Shown here one piece after another: positions 1-11,476 of a stretch of DNA of 64,000 nt. The notes under the pieces were generated by a model. It was not told where the DNA came from, ran no database searches, and worked only from the letters and a program-made list of their open reading frames with translations. This DNA is from Sinonovacula constricta (taxonomy: Eukaryota > Mollusca > Bivalvia > Cardiida > Solecurtidae). A program made the position numbers and the translations under genes. Each line of letters begins with the position of its first letter. The stretch's first letter is position 1. Location: positions 1 to 64,000 of the forward strand of contig CM017571.1 of assembly GCA_007844125.1 (NCBI GenBank), given 5' to 3'.

Positions 1-1273
1 AACTGTAAGACTAAGATATAGATACGACTAAGAATAAATAACGACTAAGAATATTAGACTTAAGAATGCGACAAAGAATAATACTAAGAGTAAAAACAAG
101 ACTAAGAATAAGAATAAAAGACATATTGTTTATTTGAAAAATATATTAAAATAACAATAATGATTTGTATAATTCTCACGCCAATCCCCTGTTCATGTAG
201 GACTTAATTTATTCTTTTGTTTATGATCGTGTTTCGGATTTGGGGTTAAATTAATTCTGCCTCATTTCTTAAAAATATTTTCGCCAAGATAAGATGCCAT
301 ATTACGAAATTACAAATTAAAATAAGTGCATGCAGATCATGGAAGAACCTTTCCTGTTGAAACTGTCAAGACCTAAATAATCAGACGTTTGGAAAACTGC
401 GCATATCTTATTTTAAACCTGTCACTTATTCGATTTGTTGCCAGCTATCAGTCGAGTTATTTCAGTTATTTCGCTATAATTTCATTTATCAAATCACACA
501 TACCGCCCCCAGAAGTATGTCAGAAATAGATACAAGTTGATTGAATAGAAGATTCGACAAGAAAATAAAAGGTTATATAGATATAAAGAAGATAGAAAGG
601 GAAATATTAGCAAGTTGGTGATTGAAATTGATGTCCTTGAGAAATATCAGAATGCATGAGGGGTGGCGAGAAAAATGGCGGGCTGACATTTCAACAGAAT
701 CTCACTTAGAATTAGACTACATATGTAAATTGTGGGCTGAGATTTGAGACGCAAAGGCGAAAATATTGATAATGGCCCAAATTATTCCGTGTTCAATCAA
801 ATGTACAGCGCATAGGAAAGCACCAATCAATTCTTCAGCTGCAAAAACACTTCATCTAATTTGGATTATACGTTAGGGAAAAAAAAGTCATCAACATGCG
901 ATAAAAAACTATTTTATTAAAACATACAGCATTTTCTACATGATAACATTTTAACGTAAATTATGTCTAAAAAAATATTCATAAATGGTACCGGATGCGA
1001 GCAAAATACACTAAGTTTAAAATTAACTCCCATTTGTTTCGTCAAGATGTGTCTTGAATCTAAAAATCCCGAGAGTGCCAATCTGTTTCGAACACGTGCG
1101 GTAACTTTAGACTGAGGTGCTGAGATGATACGAACGACTTCTGTCATACATAACCTGATACAGAGCCGCAGAAAGCCATTAGGGCCCGCGCGGGATATCG
1201 CAATTATTGCCTAGTAAATAATGCATAGTCAGTGGAAGGCTTGACCAAAAACCGTTCGCTCGCCGTTTCGACC

Positions 1274-1595
1274 CATCGTCGGACACCCACGACCGATCCA
1301 TTCCATTTCTCTCCATTCATCGCACGTGGGATATTTAGCTCACTTTTAGCAGTTTCTGGTAATGATATTTCATTGGTCGCTTCATAATCCGATGAAGATT
1401 TCAGTCCGATGAAAAAAGTTTTCATTGTTTTGACAGACTTGTCAAAATGGCGACGTCATTCTTATACTTCTATTCTCCACGCTGAAGAGTATGGATTTTG
1501 TAAGCAGTATTAAACCGGCCAATTCTTGTTCTATTCAGTTCGACAAGACGACAGAAAATTTAGCAATAAACCCACGGTCGACGAATGTAGTAAAA
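1274..1595 (+). mobile_element. MULE-type short element, CATCGTCGG family (decayed)
   Basis: The left arm, starting CATCGTCGGACACCCACGAC, matches 16659-16785 closely and the arms of the intact copy at 29567-30122. The right arm near 1545-1595 (acgacagaaaatttagcaat, then cccacggtcgacgaatg) is a degenerate inverted match. Inside it, 'caaaATGGCGACGTC' (1447) starts a 12-codon open stretch. No target duplication can be read. Confidence 0.6.
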
Positions 1596-1871
1596 GTCAA
1601 TAAGTGACGTAGGGTGTCATTGTTCATAAATAAATCTGCATATAATGTATATCTGCAATATATTCACACAAACATCTATTTTTAAACATATAACAAAATT
1701 ATAAACATTTGAAGCATGCCTGGAACAACTGACCGTCCAGTCTCCTAAGATATACATTTGTTCTGTGCACGCACTACTTTTTCCCGGGCATGAATAACTG
1801 ACCGTGAGTAGTCAAGGTCATGCAGTATCAATTAGATGCTTCCGAACTTCAGCTTTCTCATAACTCTGGAC

Positions 1872-2263
1872 CAATCGGAACACCTCGGATAATTCATGAA
1901 TCATTTCTCGGATGAATGTAGGTAGTCGGATTACCTCGGTCATTTCCCTAAATGGGACTTTTTTTGTGACAGACGTCAAAACAAAGATGGCAGCTCGGAT
2001 GACAGCTCTCTATAGTACGATGCCTGTAAAACTTCACTTTGTGGCTGTTTAAATTTAAATAATTCAAGTATAATCTACTCGGCGCAGCAAAAACACAGTT
2101 GTCAAACGACGCCATTGTTTATGTTTTGTGCGAACTACATTTTAGGCATATTCTTCCGACTACCGGCGAACAAAACGATTGTGATTTCGGTAAGTATCAT
2201 TGCACCAGATACATCCGATGGATAATTGCCCCGAGGACGGAATAACCCGAGGAGTTCCGATTG
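1872..2263 (+). mobile_element. MULE-type short element, CAATCGGAAC family
   Basis: The ends are inverted repeats: CAATCGGAACACCTCGGATA on the left and the complement of ...CCCGAGGAGTTCCGATTG on the right. The body is shared with 8872-9594, 37395-37720, 51900-52298 and 62744-63138. It contains 'aaagATGGCAGCTCGGATG' (1988) and, about 200 bases on, 'tttcGgtaagt', a consensus splice donor. The flanks share aactctgga/aactctgaa, a decayed duplication. This family has 9-bp duplications at other copies, so a Mutator-like origin is inferred. Confidence 0.78.
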
Positions 2264-3209
2264 AACTCTGAACGTGTCGCATGCGACACCACCAAAAGCG
2301 TCGAAAGAAAGAAAAGGACAAGATGGAAAGAAATAAACCAAACAACGACTGAGTTTTTTGGGGAATATGCTACATGAAAACGCGAGTAAAATGAGATAGA
2401 AATGGCTCCTTTTCAGATAACTGGAAAAAATGACGGCCATTACATTTTTGTGCTTAGTTTCAAATTTGTTTGCATAAATTGTTTACTAAGGTATTTATTT
2501 ATTTAATAAAAATTGCGAAGATGTTATTGAAAGAAGTACATTGCTTTGTGATGCGTGTCATAAATTGGTCATTAGCATTTTTTTTCTCGAAAATGTCAAT
2601 ACTTTAAAGTTTGACATTTTTGACAAAAAATAAATATTTAGTCAAAGAACACATCGTAATATAAAATACATTTTAATTATAAGTTATGTTTTTATTAAAT
2701 ATGAATAAATATAAACAAATCATGGAGTTTATGAAATCAAATTTGAAATTAAGCACACAAAAAAGTGGCTGTTATTTTATCTGAAAAAGAGCCAAAAGAC
2801 AAACAAGGAAGATTGCCTGAGAGTGTCATGTTATAACTGGGGTTAATACTTGAACATTGCTTTAATATTATCATCTTAAGTTATTTACACATGGAATTTT
2901 GAAGCAAAATATGAAAAAAATGGAAATGACTATACACAATTTAAGCAAAAATGTCCGGATTAGAGTAATTTTCCACTTATCCGTGTAAAATACCATTCAT
3001 AGTTTTTTCAGTCACTTTAATCTGCTTTTTTTTGTTGGTGTTGTTTTTATTAAAATCCGGGTTCTGGAGATTTTTAATACTGCTCCTTGTGGTATCTAGA
3101 AAGCCGCACGTATTCAGCTTTATAAATGTATAAGTGTATACATTAATCGCGTTCTATTTATATAACAGTTGGATAACATTATAAACAATAAAAATACTCC
3201 AGATCTGAC

Positions 3210-3513
3210 AGAGCAATCGGTACAGCGTCGACTCCAGGTAGGGAAGGCCCGGGTTCGAACCCGGACCGCGACACAACAAAGTCGTAAAAATAGTAGTGAT
3301 TTAGCTCCCTTGCTAACGCTCAAGCAAATATAAGGGTAGTTCCACTACTGGTTGGCCCAGTGTCTGGATAATGTGACTGGGTGTGGTATCATGCCATGTG
3401 TTCACGACATGCTATACACAATGAAGGCAGCACTATATCTGCTTCAAGTGGACACCGTCTCCATATAAGTGAAATACTGTTGGTGGTACGATAAACCCAG
3501 CAAACAAACATAA
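3210..3513 (+). repeat. SINE family 2 (tRNA head, gataaacccaa tail), 5' truncated
   Basis: Pol III box A/B remnants (gcaatcggtacagcg; gggttcgaacccgg) are followed by the same body as the full copy at 42188-42507, ending in gataaacccagcaaacaaa. It lies just downstream of the donor of the TM9 exon. Confidence 0.8.
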
Positions 3514-3549
3514 AAGCACCCCGACTGTGGAAGTTGCCAGAATACTTAC

Positions 3550-3678
3550 ATATGTGGTAGTTGGAATGCCCCCCAGGAAACAGTAGACGACAACCACAAG
3601 AACAAACAGTTCCCTCCTTTTGGCCAGTGTGGGGCTGATGTCGCAAAAAGCTGTAACGACGGACTCCAAACCGCCGAA
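3550..3678 (-). CDS. SLC6 transporter, exon with TM9 (last exon in window)
   Basis: Ninth visible exon, phase 0 at both ends, 43 codons: FGGLESVVTAFCDISPTLAK then RRELFVLVVVVYCFLGGIPT and TTY. FGGLE..VTA..D and (K/R)RRE.FVL lead from TM8 into TM9; the exon stops where relatives continue GG.Y into TM10. The acceptor is tttacacag and the donor gtaagt. The cytoplasmic D-E-(F/Y)-P of relatives is here D-I-S-P, a small departure. TM10-12, the C-terminus and the stop codon are not found in positions 1-3549 and must lie outside the window. A SINE ends about 37 bases downstream of the donor. Confidence 0.94.
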
Positions 3679-3800
3679 CTGTGTAAATGGAATGGAAGAG
3701 CAATAATATCAACACTCGGAACACCCTCGACCGTTTTGTCTGGATACTGCCCAAAAGTTACGAATAAAATAAATACATGTACAAGAATTATTTTCTTTTA

Positions 3801-4230
3801 TAGGTGGTATCTTGCAGTTCGCCTATATCAAAAACATGTAATAATATACTATGTCTGTTTTGGAGAAATCAGGGCTTGATTTCAACATAAACTAACAATG
3901 TAGACTAAGCAAAGACACGTTCAAAAAATACTCATTTGTTAAACAATACAGATCATAAAACGTCGCCAAATATATGGGGCACCCGTGGCGCAGTGCTACA
4001 GCATATGTTGATATATGTTGCAATGCTCATAGAACTTTGTCATGTATTCTTATTGGATAGGAAATACATTGTACATCTTTGTAATGAGGAGAAGATATTT
4101 CACATTTCATTTAGATGAATATAATAGGGCATAATTAAACAATCCTTTTGCGGGATCTTTCGCGTAACAGTCAATTATTTATCTGAATATTTGAGAGAGA
4201 ATGGTATCCAAAATTGACGGATACCACCTT
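3801..4230 (+). mobile_element. MITE, AGGTGGTATCC family
   Basis: Starts 'aggtggtatcttgcagttcg cctatatc' and ends 'gacggataccacctt', an imperfect inverted repeat. It contains at about 4004-4060 a piece matching the 3' part of the dispersed repeat seen at 44513-44834 (gcaatgctcatagaactttg). A second partial copy in the opposite orientation starts immediately after (4231). Confidence 0.6.
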
Positions 4231-5003
4231 CTGGTGGAGGTAGCCAACAGTTTGGACCAAAATATTTTCCCTAAAATAACAAAAATAAGTCACTGATACC
4301 TGAATCTTGCAAAATGCTGCTCACTGATGCCCTAGTGTGAACAGTGAAAGATAACTGCAGACAGGTATTTTCTATCTGAGCCACGCTGCAAAGATAGCTA
4401 TTTTTAACTATAAAAAAACCCAGGAGGCAACAAATTTTTGAGAGTACGTTATATGGTATGGTTTAAATATCATCATGATTGAACTTTTAGAGTGTTTTTA
4501 TCGCCATGGTACTGGTCAACAATGTAGACCGTGTTGAAAAAATGGTCTTTACAGTTACTAAAGTATGATTTTATGCAGAAATGATGCTCTAAATTCCCAA
4601 AAGCTTTGATATATGCTATCGGATACACCTTTAAGATATAATGCGAAAATGGGAGACGAGGGCAGTAAAGATATTTAGTAAAAAAACTAGCATAAGCTAA
4701 AACTTTCCTAGATGAAATCAAATCCATTGACATTTACCTTTTTTTTAACGAACTTACTGTATAATGTATAATTTTCGGTGTTCTTGATATATAGTGTTTT
4801 ACCTATAAATATTCATTTGTTAATTTCTTTTCCACCTGCACACACAGTTTCTAACAATAGTACTTGTTTCGATATTTATTCAGGTCCGTATTTGTCAACA
4901 TGCTTAAAGATTGTATGAATTTGCCTTTATGAAATGCATGTAAAATTCCTCTGTTTTGGGTAATTGTCTAGCGTGGCTCAGATAGGAAATACCTGTCTAC
5001 AAA

Positions 5004-5286
5004 CCGGCCGCAATTGCTCGAGTGGTAGAGCGTCGGCTTGCGGACCGAGAGGTCGCGGGTCCAAACCCAGGCCGGGTCAAACCAAAGACTTTAAAGTGGT
5101 AGTAGTGGCTTCCCTCCTAACGCTCGGGGCTAAGGGGACAGCATTACGCCTGACTCGTCGGTGTCAGTATAATGGACCGGCCGGGTTCAGTCCCTGGGCA
5201 CCCCATAAGTGCCCCTGTGTTATAATGATAGACATGCCGCTGCGCAGTATCGGCAAATGTGCCGGCTTATCCAAATCCCCATCCCT
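5004..5286 (+). repeat. SINE family 1 (tRNA-derived)
   Basis: The head has box A (gctcgagtggtagagcg) and box B (gggtccaaaccc). The body is common to 20964-21247, 23820-24081 and 63708-63992, with a tail of tccaaatcccc type. It sits inside a MITE copy. The MITE sequence 'gcgtggctca.ataggaaata' occurs on both sides, so two MITE fragments may flank it. Confidence 0.85.
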
Positions 5287-5516
5287 ATTTCTGCAGCGTG
5301 GCTCATATAGGAAATATCTGTCTGCAATGGCGAGAGGGGAATTATGCTTCACTGTTCACGCAGGCCAAGGGTATCAATAAAATAACATTTTGCAGGACCT
5401 TTTCAAGTAACACTGACCTGTTTGGTTATTTGAGAACATGGTCTAAACTGTCGAATACCACCTTAAATTACGTCAAAAGTTGGGCAAGACAGCTACGTCA
5501 AACATTTTAATGGCTT

Positions 5517-6010
5517 AAAGGTGGTATGGGACAGTTTGGGCCAGTTTGTTTTTTTTCTCTCAAAGAACCAAATAAATTATTGTTGCCTGAATAGATCTCG
5601 CAAATGCTGATTACTGATGTCCTACATCTATGTAAAAAGTGAAGCATGACACATTACTCATCATTTCGAATAGGTATTTTCTATCTAAGCCACGCTGCAC
5701 TATTAGCTATCTTTAAACTAAGAAAACCACGTGACCCGTAACTTTATATAATCATTCGGGCATTCCGTCCTGACGTCGATGTCTATTTTTAGCAGAAATC
5801 ACAATCATGCTTATATATAGTTTTAAAAAGGATGTGCATATGGAGTGATTTATTTCACGATTTCTACTATCTTACAATTTAGACAGTGTTCAAATAGTCT
5901 TTTGTTAGATTTAGGATTAACTGTTTGCCGAAATGATGACCCAATACCCCCAGTCCAGGATGACGTATATTTGATGAAGACAAACTGTTGGATACCATAT
6001 TTAAAGAGTG
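5517..6010 (-). mobile_element. MITE, AGGTGGTATCC family
   Basis: Reverse-oriented copy bounded by 'aaaggtggtatgggacagtttgg' type and '...aaactgttggataccatattta' ends, about 490 bp. It shares the internal words gagccacgctgcac and cgtcctgacgtcgatgtct with the other copies. Confidence 0.7.
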
Positions 6011-6412
6011 AAAGTATCACAATACACTGTTGAAAACCACACTGCAGCAAGAGTCGTAAAAATAGTGGTGCTTGTAGAATGCGAAAAGGGAAAATTCAGA
6101 TATAGACATTATATGAGTGAACAAAACATCAATTTAGACTAAGCGTTAAAGCTAAAAGCACAATACCTACCATTATTAATCAAACGATTCCTCTTGTTTG
6201 CCATTCAATACATCCATTATATATTTTGTTACATTACACTAGTGTAATAGAGCTTTTTGATTAATGACGTAAGAACGACGTCATCATAATGCAGATCGTC
6301 TCATACCACAATTTCACCGAGTATTGCTGCTCAAACCTCGTAAAATCGTGTATTAGAGACTAAAATCATGTGATGAAAAGAAACTGACACTCGTTGTCAT
6401 TTACAACCTTGT

Positions 6413-6865
6413 ATAGATAGTTTCCATATGATGTCATAGGCACTGATAAGACAGTTTAAGGCAGCCAACTTTGAAGGCAGAAGCTAATGCAGGCCGAAAT
6501 CGGGAAATATGTGCTGTATTAAACTTACCACTGTGTTGTTATTTTTCAGTCCATTTTATTGAATTTTATATCAAATTTTACATCTTTCATGAAGTATTTT
6601 AAATATAAAAAACTATATTTTGATAGTTTAAAAGGTAAACAAATTAAAACTAAGAAAGTTACACTGTTCATTTTGTTTAAGGATGAGACAATACTTTAAT
6701 TTATTTCTGCGTATTAATTCTTTGTGTATTTATCAATTTTGAAAATATTGTATTCTAAAAATATTAATTTCAAGAGCTTTCCAACGTTGTATAGCTTTTT
6801 ATTTAAGGATCACAAATGAAGAAATTAAAAGAAAATAAATTTTACGCTTCTATACAATTCATCGG
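6413..6865. repeat. Dispersed ~450-bp repeat, copy 1
   Basis: Near-collinear with 57000-57450, starting at 'agatagtttccat.tgatgtc' and ending near 'ttctatacaat.cat'. The second copy also carries 'aaaATGGCGGCCGAG' close to an inverted 'atagtttccaca' end, so the family may be an inverted-terminal-repeat transposon. Class uncertain. Confidence 0.6.
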
Positions 6866-7937
6866 AAAATTGAATCCTCATGTTCAATCCTGCAGTGTCA
6901 TCAGCACTATCGAACATCAAATAGATGCGTTAGGTGAGCACAGTGTTCGCACTTCGACAATTGCACGTGCTAGTACAGAATTCGACACGACAATTAGCAC
7001 GACTTCCAAAATCACAAAGTTTTAAAGTCGTGCGCTCACAACATTCGACACGACTGTAAGCAAGATGTAAGTTATTTTGAATGTCGTGCTAAATGCCTTG
7101 CCGAACGTTGTACCAGCACGGCTATCAAATTTGGTATTTGTTGAATTTCGTGATCGGTTGCGTGTCGAACGTTTTGCCAGCACGACATTGAACCTTTTGT
7201 ATGATGCCAGTTCCGAACAATTCAATAAGCACCCAAATCTGACCATTTGTAAGCATAGAGTCGAATAACAGGTTAAATAAATACACGAGAGAGCATAAAT
7301 TATTTCTCTAGTCTCGCATTTGACAGAAAAGTCGAATAAAATGTGCATTTTTAATTGCACATTTATCAAAATTAAAATCGCAATTAGCAATATAAGATTG
7401 AGCCTGTATTTTCAGAATATCGTATAAATGCCCAGAGCCATATAGTTTATTGTACAGCGCCTACTGGCAGCTATGACCTGACTTGACGGCATCTTTTAAT
7501 TTGCGGTAAATTGAAGCCATATCCATTACTATGTGGAGCTCCCTGTCAGACCACTGACATATTTTCGTATACTTTTGTTCATATATCTGTCAGTAATGGC
7601 ATTAGCAAAGACAAAAAACCGTTACTATGGTTTCCGGCTCCGACTCGATTTTGTTTCGTTAACGTGCCATCTTGTTTTTTAACCATCAAGAGAGCTTTAG
7701 ATATATCAAAAAATGATATCAAAACAGGGGAATTTCTCAGGATACTTTCCTCAGTATCACCGGCAAGAGATATAAAAGTACAAATATATTTGGGGCTAAT
7801 TACGGAAGCTTTTGATCGTTGGAAATAATTCGGAATACCGGCATATGAAAGAGTATTAGTCAACGTTTTGCGCTTTGAGTAGGTAAACGATAAATAGAAC
7901 CATACGATCGGCACTTCATAGGACCATATATACATAT

Positions 7938-8318
7938 AAAAGGTGGTACCCGACAGTTTGCCTATATCAAATGTTTTGGTGAATTTTGGCTTAATAATAC
8001 AATCATACTTTAGTTTAAAGAGAGGAGTTTGAACATATTCTTAATTGTTTGATAGCACAACTCGAAAAATAAATCGCTCAAAATGTTAATTCATCCCTGT
8101 CCATAAAAATCAAGATGGTGAAATCTGCTAAAGTAGATATTGGCGAGGATTAACCGATGATATAACAATATCTCAAAAGTAAGTTGTCATGTATTATTCC
8201 TCACCTTTCACGTAGATGAAACACATAAATAAACAACATACAGCGGGATATTTTCAGACAACTAAATCCAATCGCCTGAGAGAGAAATGAGTCCAAATAT
8301 CAGATACCACCCTTAAAT
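7938..8318 (+). mobile_element. MITE, AGGTGGTATCC family
   Basis: Begins 'aaaggtggtacccgacagtt tgcctatatc' and ends 'cagataccacccttaaa'. It is a shortened copy of the ~490-bp element. Confidence 0.7.
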
Positions 8319-8871
8319 ATTTGCACCACCATCGACTGAATCCGAGTATTGTTTATGAGCGAGTTTTACGCATGCGCAGTTCGGAGATTAGACGCCACTA
8401 AATAAGTTTGTTCTATATTCTATAGTGAATCGCGAAAAGATGGAAACAAATTGCACCATGACCAAGTTATGATGGACCCCTATGACCATATATAGGTGAA
8501 ACGAGCTATTTATTGTCTATCAGCAAGACCCAGAAATAAGGCAACTTTTGCAACTTGTAAAAAGGTTCAGCTTCATAGACTGCGCATACCGCCAAATTGC
8601 AGTCGGTAACCGCCAAATTTCAATGAAATATATGTACTTCCTGTAAAAGTGGATAAGTCCATTATTGTGCATAGGGGTTAAAGAATTTTGCTTTCTTTTA
8701 ATTTTACATAGTTTCAGCTTCCTTTTGATACCAAAAGGTTCAGATTACCTTCAAAATAGGAAATTAAATGCCAAAACATAGCAACAGACTGTTACTAAAG
8801 AGAAAAAGACCATGTCACACATTGTTCTTCCACTCGTTATTTAGTGTAACCACCCCTACAAGGGTGTTATG

Positions 8872-9594
8872 CAATCGGAAAACCTCGGATAATTCACGAA
8901 TCATCTCTCGGATGTCATTCTCTCACCAGAGGGCGTGCTACACAAGTTTCGCTTACACCTCTGTCAACGCCGGGAAAAGTACTTCTCATACACGTGATAT
9001 TCTATCGTCACATGTCGCAAAATAGTTCCCCGAAAATTTGGGTTGAAATATATCTTAAACATTGTTCTAAAAAAATAAAAATACCCATTTTCATTTTAAG
9101 TAAAATATACAGAGATCAAAATAATCTCACGAGCATTTTATTCATTATTTTTATTTTGTACAAGAATCTTGTACACCAGGCGTTGACCGAGGTGTACGCG
9201 AAACTTGTGTAGCACGCCCTCTGGTGAGAGAATGCTCGGATGTATGTAGGTAGTCGGATTATCTTGGCACTTTCCCTAAATGGGAATTATTTTGTGACAG
9301 AAGTTTAAAACAAAAATGGCAGCTCGGATGACAGCTCGCTATAGTACTATACTAGTTAAACTTCAATTTGTGTCTGCTTCAAATTTAAATCATCCAAGTT
9401 TAATTTACAAACCGCAGCAAACAAAACAGCTGTCAAACGACGCCATTGTTTATGTTTTGTTCGAACTACATTTTGGGCAAATTCTTCCGACTTCTGGCGA
9501 ACAAAACGATCGTGATTTCTTTAAGTATCATTGCACCAGATACATCCGAGGGACGATTGTCCCGAGGACGGAATTATCCGAGGAGTTCCGATTG
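8872..9594 (+). mobile_element. MULE-type element (CAATCGGAAC family) split by a nested element
   Basis: The ends CAATCGGAAAACCTCGGATA and ...GAGGAGTTCCGATTG are inverted. The element is interrupted at 8916-9234 by a different transposon with its own 9-bp duplication. The right part keeps 'ATGGCAGCTCGGATGACAGC' (9316) and an open frame of 100 codons, whose peptide closely matches the frame of the 62.7-63.1 kb copy. Here the donor seen in other copies (ggtaagt) has mutated to tttaagt. Confidence 0.82.
8916..9234. mobile_element. Nested 319-bp MULE-type MITE with ~56-bp TIRs and 9-bp TSD
   Basis: Terminal inverted repeats begin CATTCTCTCACCAGAGGGCG and run about 56 bases with two mismatches. 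Both sides are flanked by CTCGGATGT (8907-8915 and 9235-9243), a perfect 9-bp duplication. Uninterrupted copies of the host element show the single sequence at this point. Long TIRs plus a 9-bp TSD are characteristic of Mutator-like elements. No transposase is encoded, so it is non-autonomous. Both TIRs contain a CTCF-like word (CACCAGAGGGCG). Confidence 0.9.
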
Positions 9595-10058
9595 GGTTGT
9601 TGTGCTTATCGCGGCTAAAATAGTTAAAAAAGCGTAGCGGCGCCTTTGATTATCGCAGTTTAAAGCAATCTCAATCATTTGAAGGACATCATTGCAACAT
9701 ATAATCTAGTAATTAGAAGTATTATTTCATTCCATTATTCATTGTAGCTTTAAAGAACACAAATATAAAAGAAATGCAAATTTACCATCCGTGATCAAGT
9801 ATAAATGTTTAAAGTTAATTCTTTGAGACGGCATCAATTAGCCATTTTAAAACATAGGACTGTCTTAGAACACAAAGACAATGAGCTATGAGGTTTTCTC
9901 TGATATTTTACAGGGGTGCCTCTAGGCAACAGGAACAAGCAAATTGTTGACTCCGCACGCCGCTGATCGGCGGCTGATCAGAAAACCTCACCATGGGGAC
10001 ATTATGACAAGGTGAAAGCAAAGAAACAAAATAAACAAAAGTGCTTTAGCAAACTTAC

Positions 10059-10171
10059 CGTACTGTCCAGCCCAAGGGTGATGAGAAGGACAAAAAATAT
10101 AATAGCCCAGAAAACGGACAAATCTAACGTCGCTATCGCTTCTGGATACACAAAGAACACCAGTCCTGGGC
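10059..10171 (-). CDS. SLC6 transporter, exon with TM8
   Basis: Eighth visible exon. GC completes a Gly codon, then [20 protein letters not shown] and [21 protein letters not shown](I/L) and LGLDST are TM8 signatures. In monoamine transporters the Asp and Ser of LDS belong to the Na2 site, and the Ser-Thr pair is typical of serotonin transporters. The acceptor is ttacag and the donor gtaagt. It lies 12.4 kb from the previous exon, and the join QGGPGLVF leaves no gap relative to family alignments, so no exon is missed in that large intron. Confidence 0.95.
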
Positions 10172-11209
10172 CTGTAATTAAGAGGTTCAAAGTCATTAAT
10201 TCATTTTAAAGGTGGTATCCGACATTTAGCCGATATCGAATACATATCACAATATCGATCCACTGCTTTGTGTAATTTGGGCACAATTTTTGTATAAGTC
10301 CATGCTTTAGTCAGGCGCGTAGCTGTCTATACGCAGAATACGCAGCTGCGTACACATTGTCAGAAAGAATGAAAACATAACAAGATTAAATCTGCAATGA
10401 AAATCGTTCCCTAATATAAACCATAATTCAAGATTTTCAAATTAGAACTTCTCAGATAATTTCGTCGTCATAGCGATCTCAAATTGGCAGTATCTATGTA
10501 TATAACTGCAAATTCTGTATTGCCTCCACGTTTCATCTACACATACAAATTTTCCGGGGGAATATGCCCCCCAAGTAACTCCTAGCTGCCATGCGTACAC
10601 ATCATATCATACCTAGATACGCCCAAGTAAGTCTTAATAAATACGATTTTGAACACTAGCAGAATTGTAAGTCAGAACTATCCACGAAAACCCCTACGGT
10701 TAATGTGACTTCTTTTCAACTGCATAAAAAGGGCTCGAGAGTGGTCACCACTCGTCATTGCAAACAGGTATTTCCTATCCGAGCCACGTTGCAGAGCTTG
10801 CTATTTTGAATCTTAGAAAACCACGTTACCACTTACATCTGACATCGCCTTACATAATAATTCGGGTAATCTGCTCTGACGTCGATATCTATTTTTAGCA
10901 GAGACCACTATCATGCCGTTTGTATGCAGTTGGAAAGAATACACGTTCAGAGTGAGTTTTGTCGAGATTAGTTCTGTCTTACAATCAGGAGTTCAAATCG
11001 TATTTATTTAGACAAAAGTATGGGATTATACAAAAGCTATGCCCAGATTCTTCAAAACAGTGATTCGTTACTGTTATATGTGTCTGATATAGGCAAACTG
11101 TTGGATAATACGTTTAACGAACAAAAAATATATTTTAAAATTAAACCGAATCTTATATCATATTTTAGAATTTGTTGAAAACACGAAATAAATGAGCATA
11201 TTCGTCATA

Positions 11210-11476
11210 CGTCGACTCCAGGTACGGGAGGCCCCGGGTCCGATCCCGGGCCAAAACATACCAAAGTCGTTAAAAATGTTAAGGGTATAGCCCCTTCCTA
11301 ACGCTCAAGCAAATAAAAAGGTAGTTTCACGGCTGATAATGTGACTGGGTGTGGTATCATGTCAGGTGTTCACGGTATGCTACACACAGTAAAGGCAGCA
11401 CTATATCTGCTCCAAGACGCAATGTCCAAATAAATAAAAACACTGCAAGTGAGACGATAAACCCAGAAAACAAAAT
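11210..11476 (+). repeat. SINE family 2, 5' truncated
   Basis: From 'cgtcgactccaggtacggga' through box-B-like gggtccgatccc to 'gacgataaacccagaaaaca'. It follows the body of the 42188-42507 copy with small deletions and is preceded by a MITE end. Confidence 0.8.

Larger units (their letters stand above)
1..3549 (-). other. Incomplete last intron or 3' region: repeats only
   Basis: Downstream of the last visible exon no SLC6-like coding sequence (TM10-12) can be found in any minus-strand frame. Contents are an anonymous AT-rich stretch (1-1270, with short 'actaagaata' repeats at 1-110), a MULE-type arm (from 1274), a 392-bp MULE-type element (1872-2263), AT-rich sequence (2270-3200) and a SINE (3210-3513). 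Confidence 0.7.
3679..10058 (-). other. Intron between TM8 and TM9 exons: MITEs and SINE
   Basis: Holds AGGTGGTATCC-family MITE copies (3801-4230; 4231-4425; 4970-5475, interrupted by a SINE; 5517-6010; 7938-8318), SINE family 1 (5004-5286), a ~450-bp dispersed repeat (6413-6865), and a MULE-type element with another nested in it (8872-9594). Short open frames at 6816-7390 and 7511-7935 occur on both strands, match nothing recognised and lie in AT-rich DNA. No further exon is seen. Confidence 0.75.

Noticed and set aside
1..3549. Exons for TM10-12 of the transporter
   Set aside because: Minus-strand frames searched for GG.Y, aromatic-rich TM10 and WK..SP motifs; none found.
7511..7935. Overlapping 105- and 118-codon frames on opposite strands
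   Set aside because: Opposite-strand mirror of each other, no homology recognised, no splice or start support.
9316..9618. 100-codon frame as an independent gene
   Set aside because: It lies inside a MULE-type element and recurs in other copies; treated as an element-borne exon.
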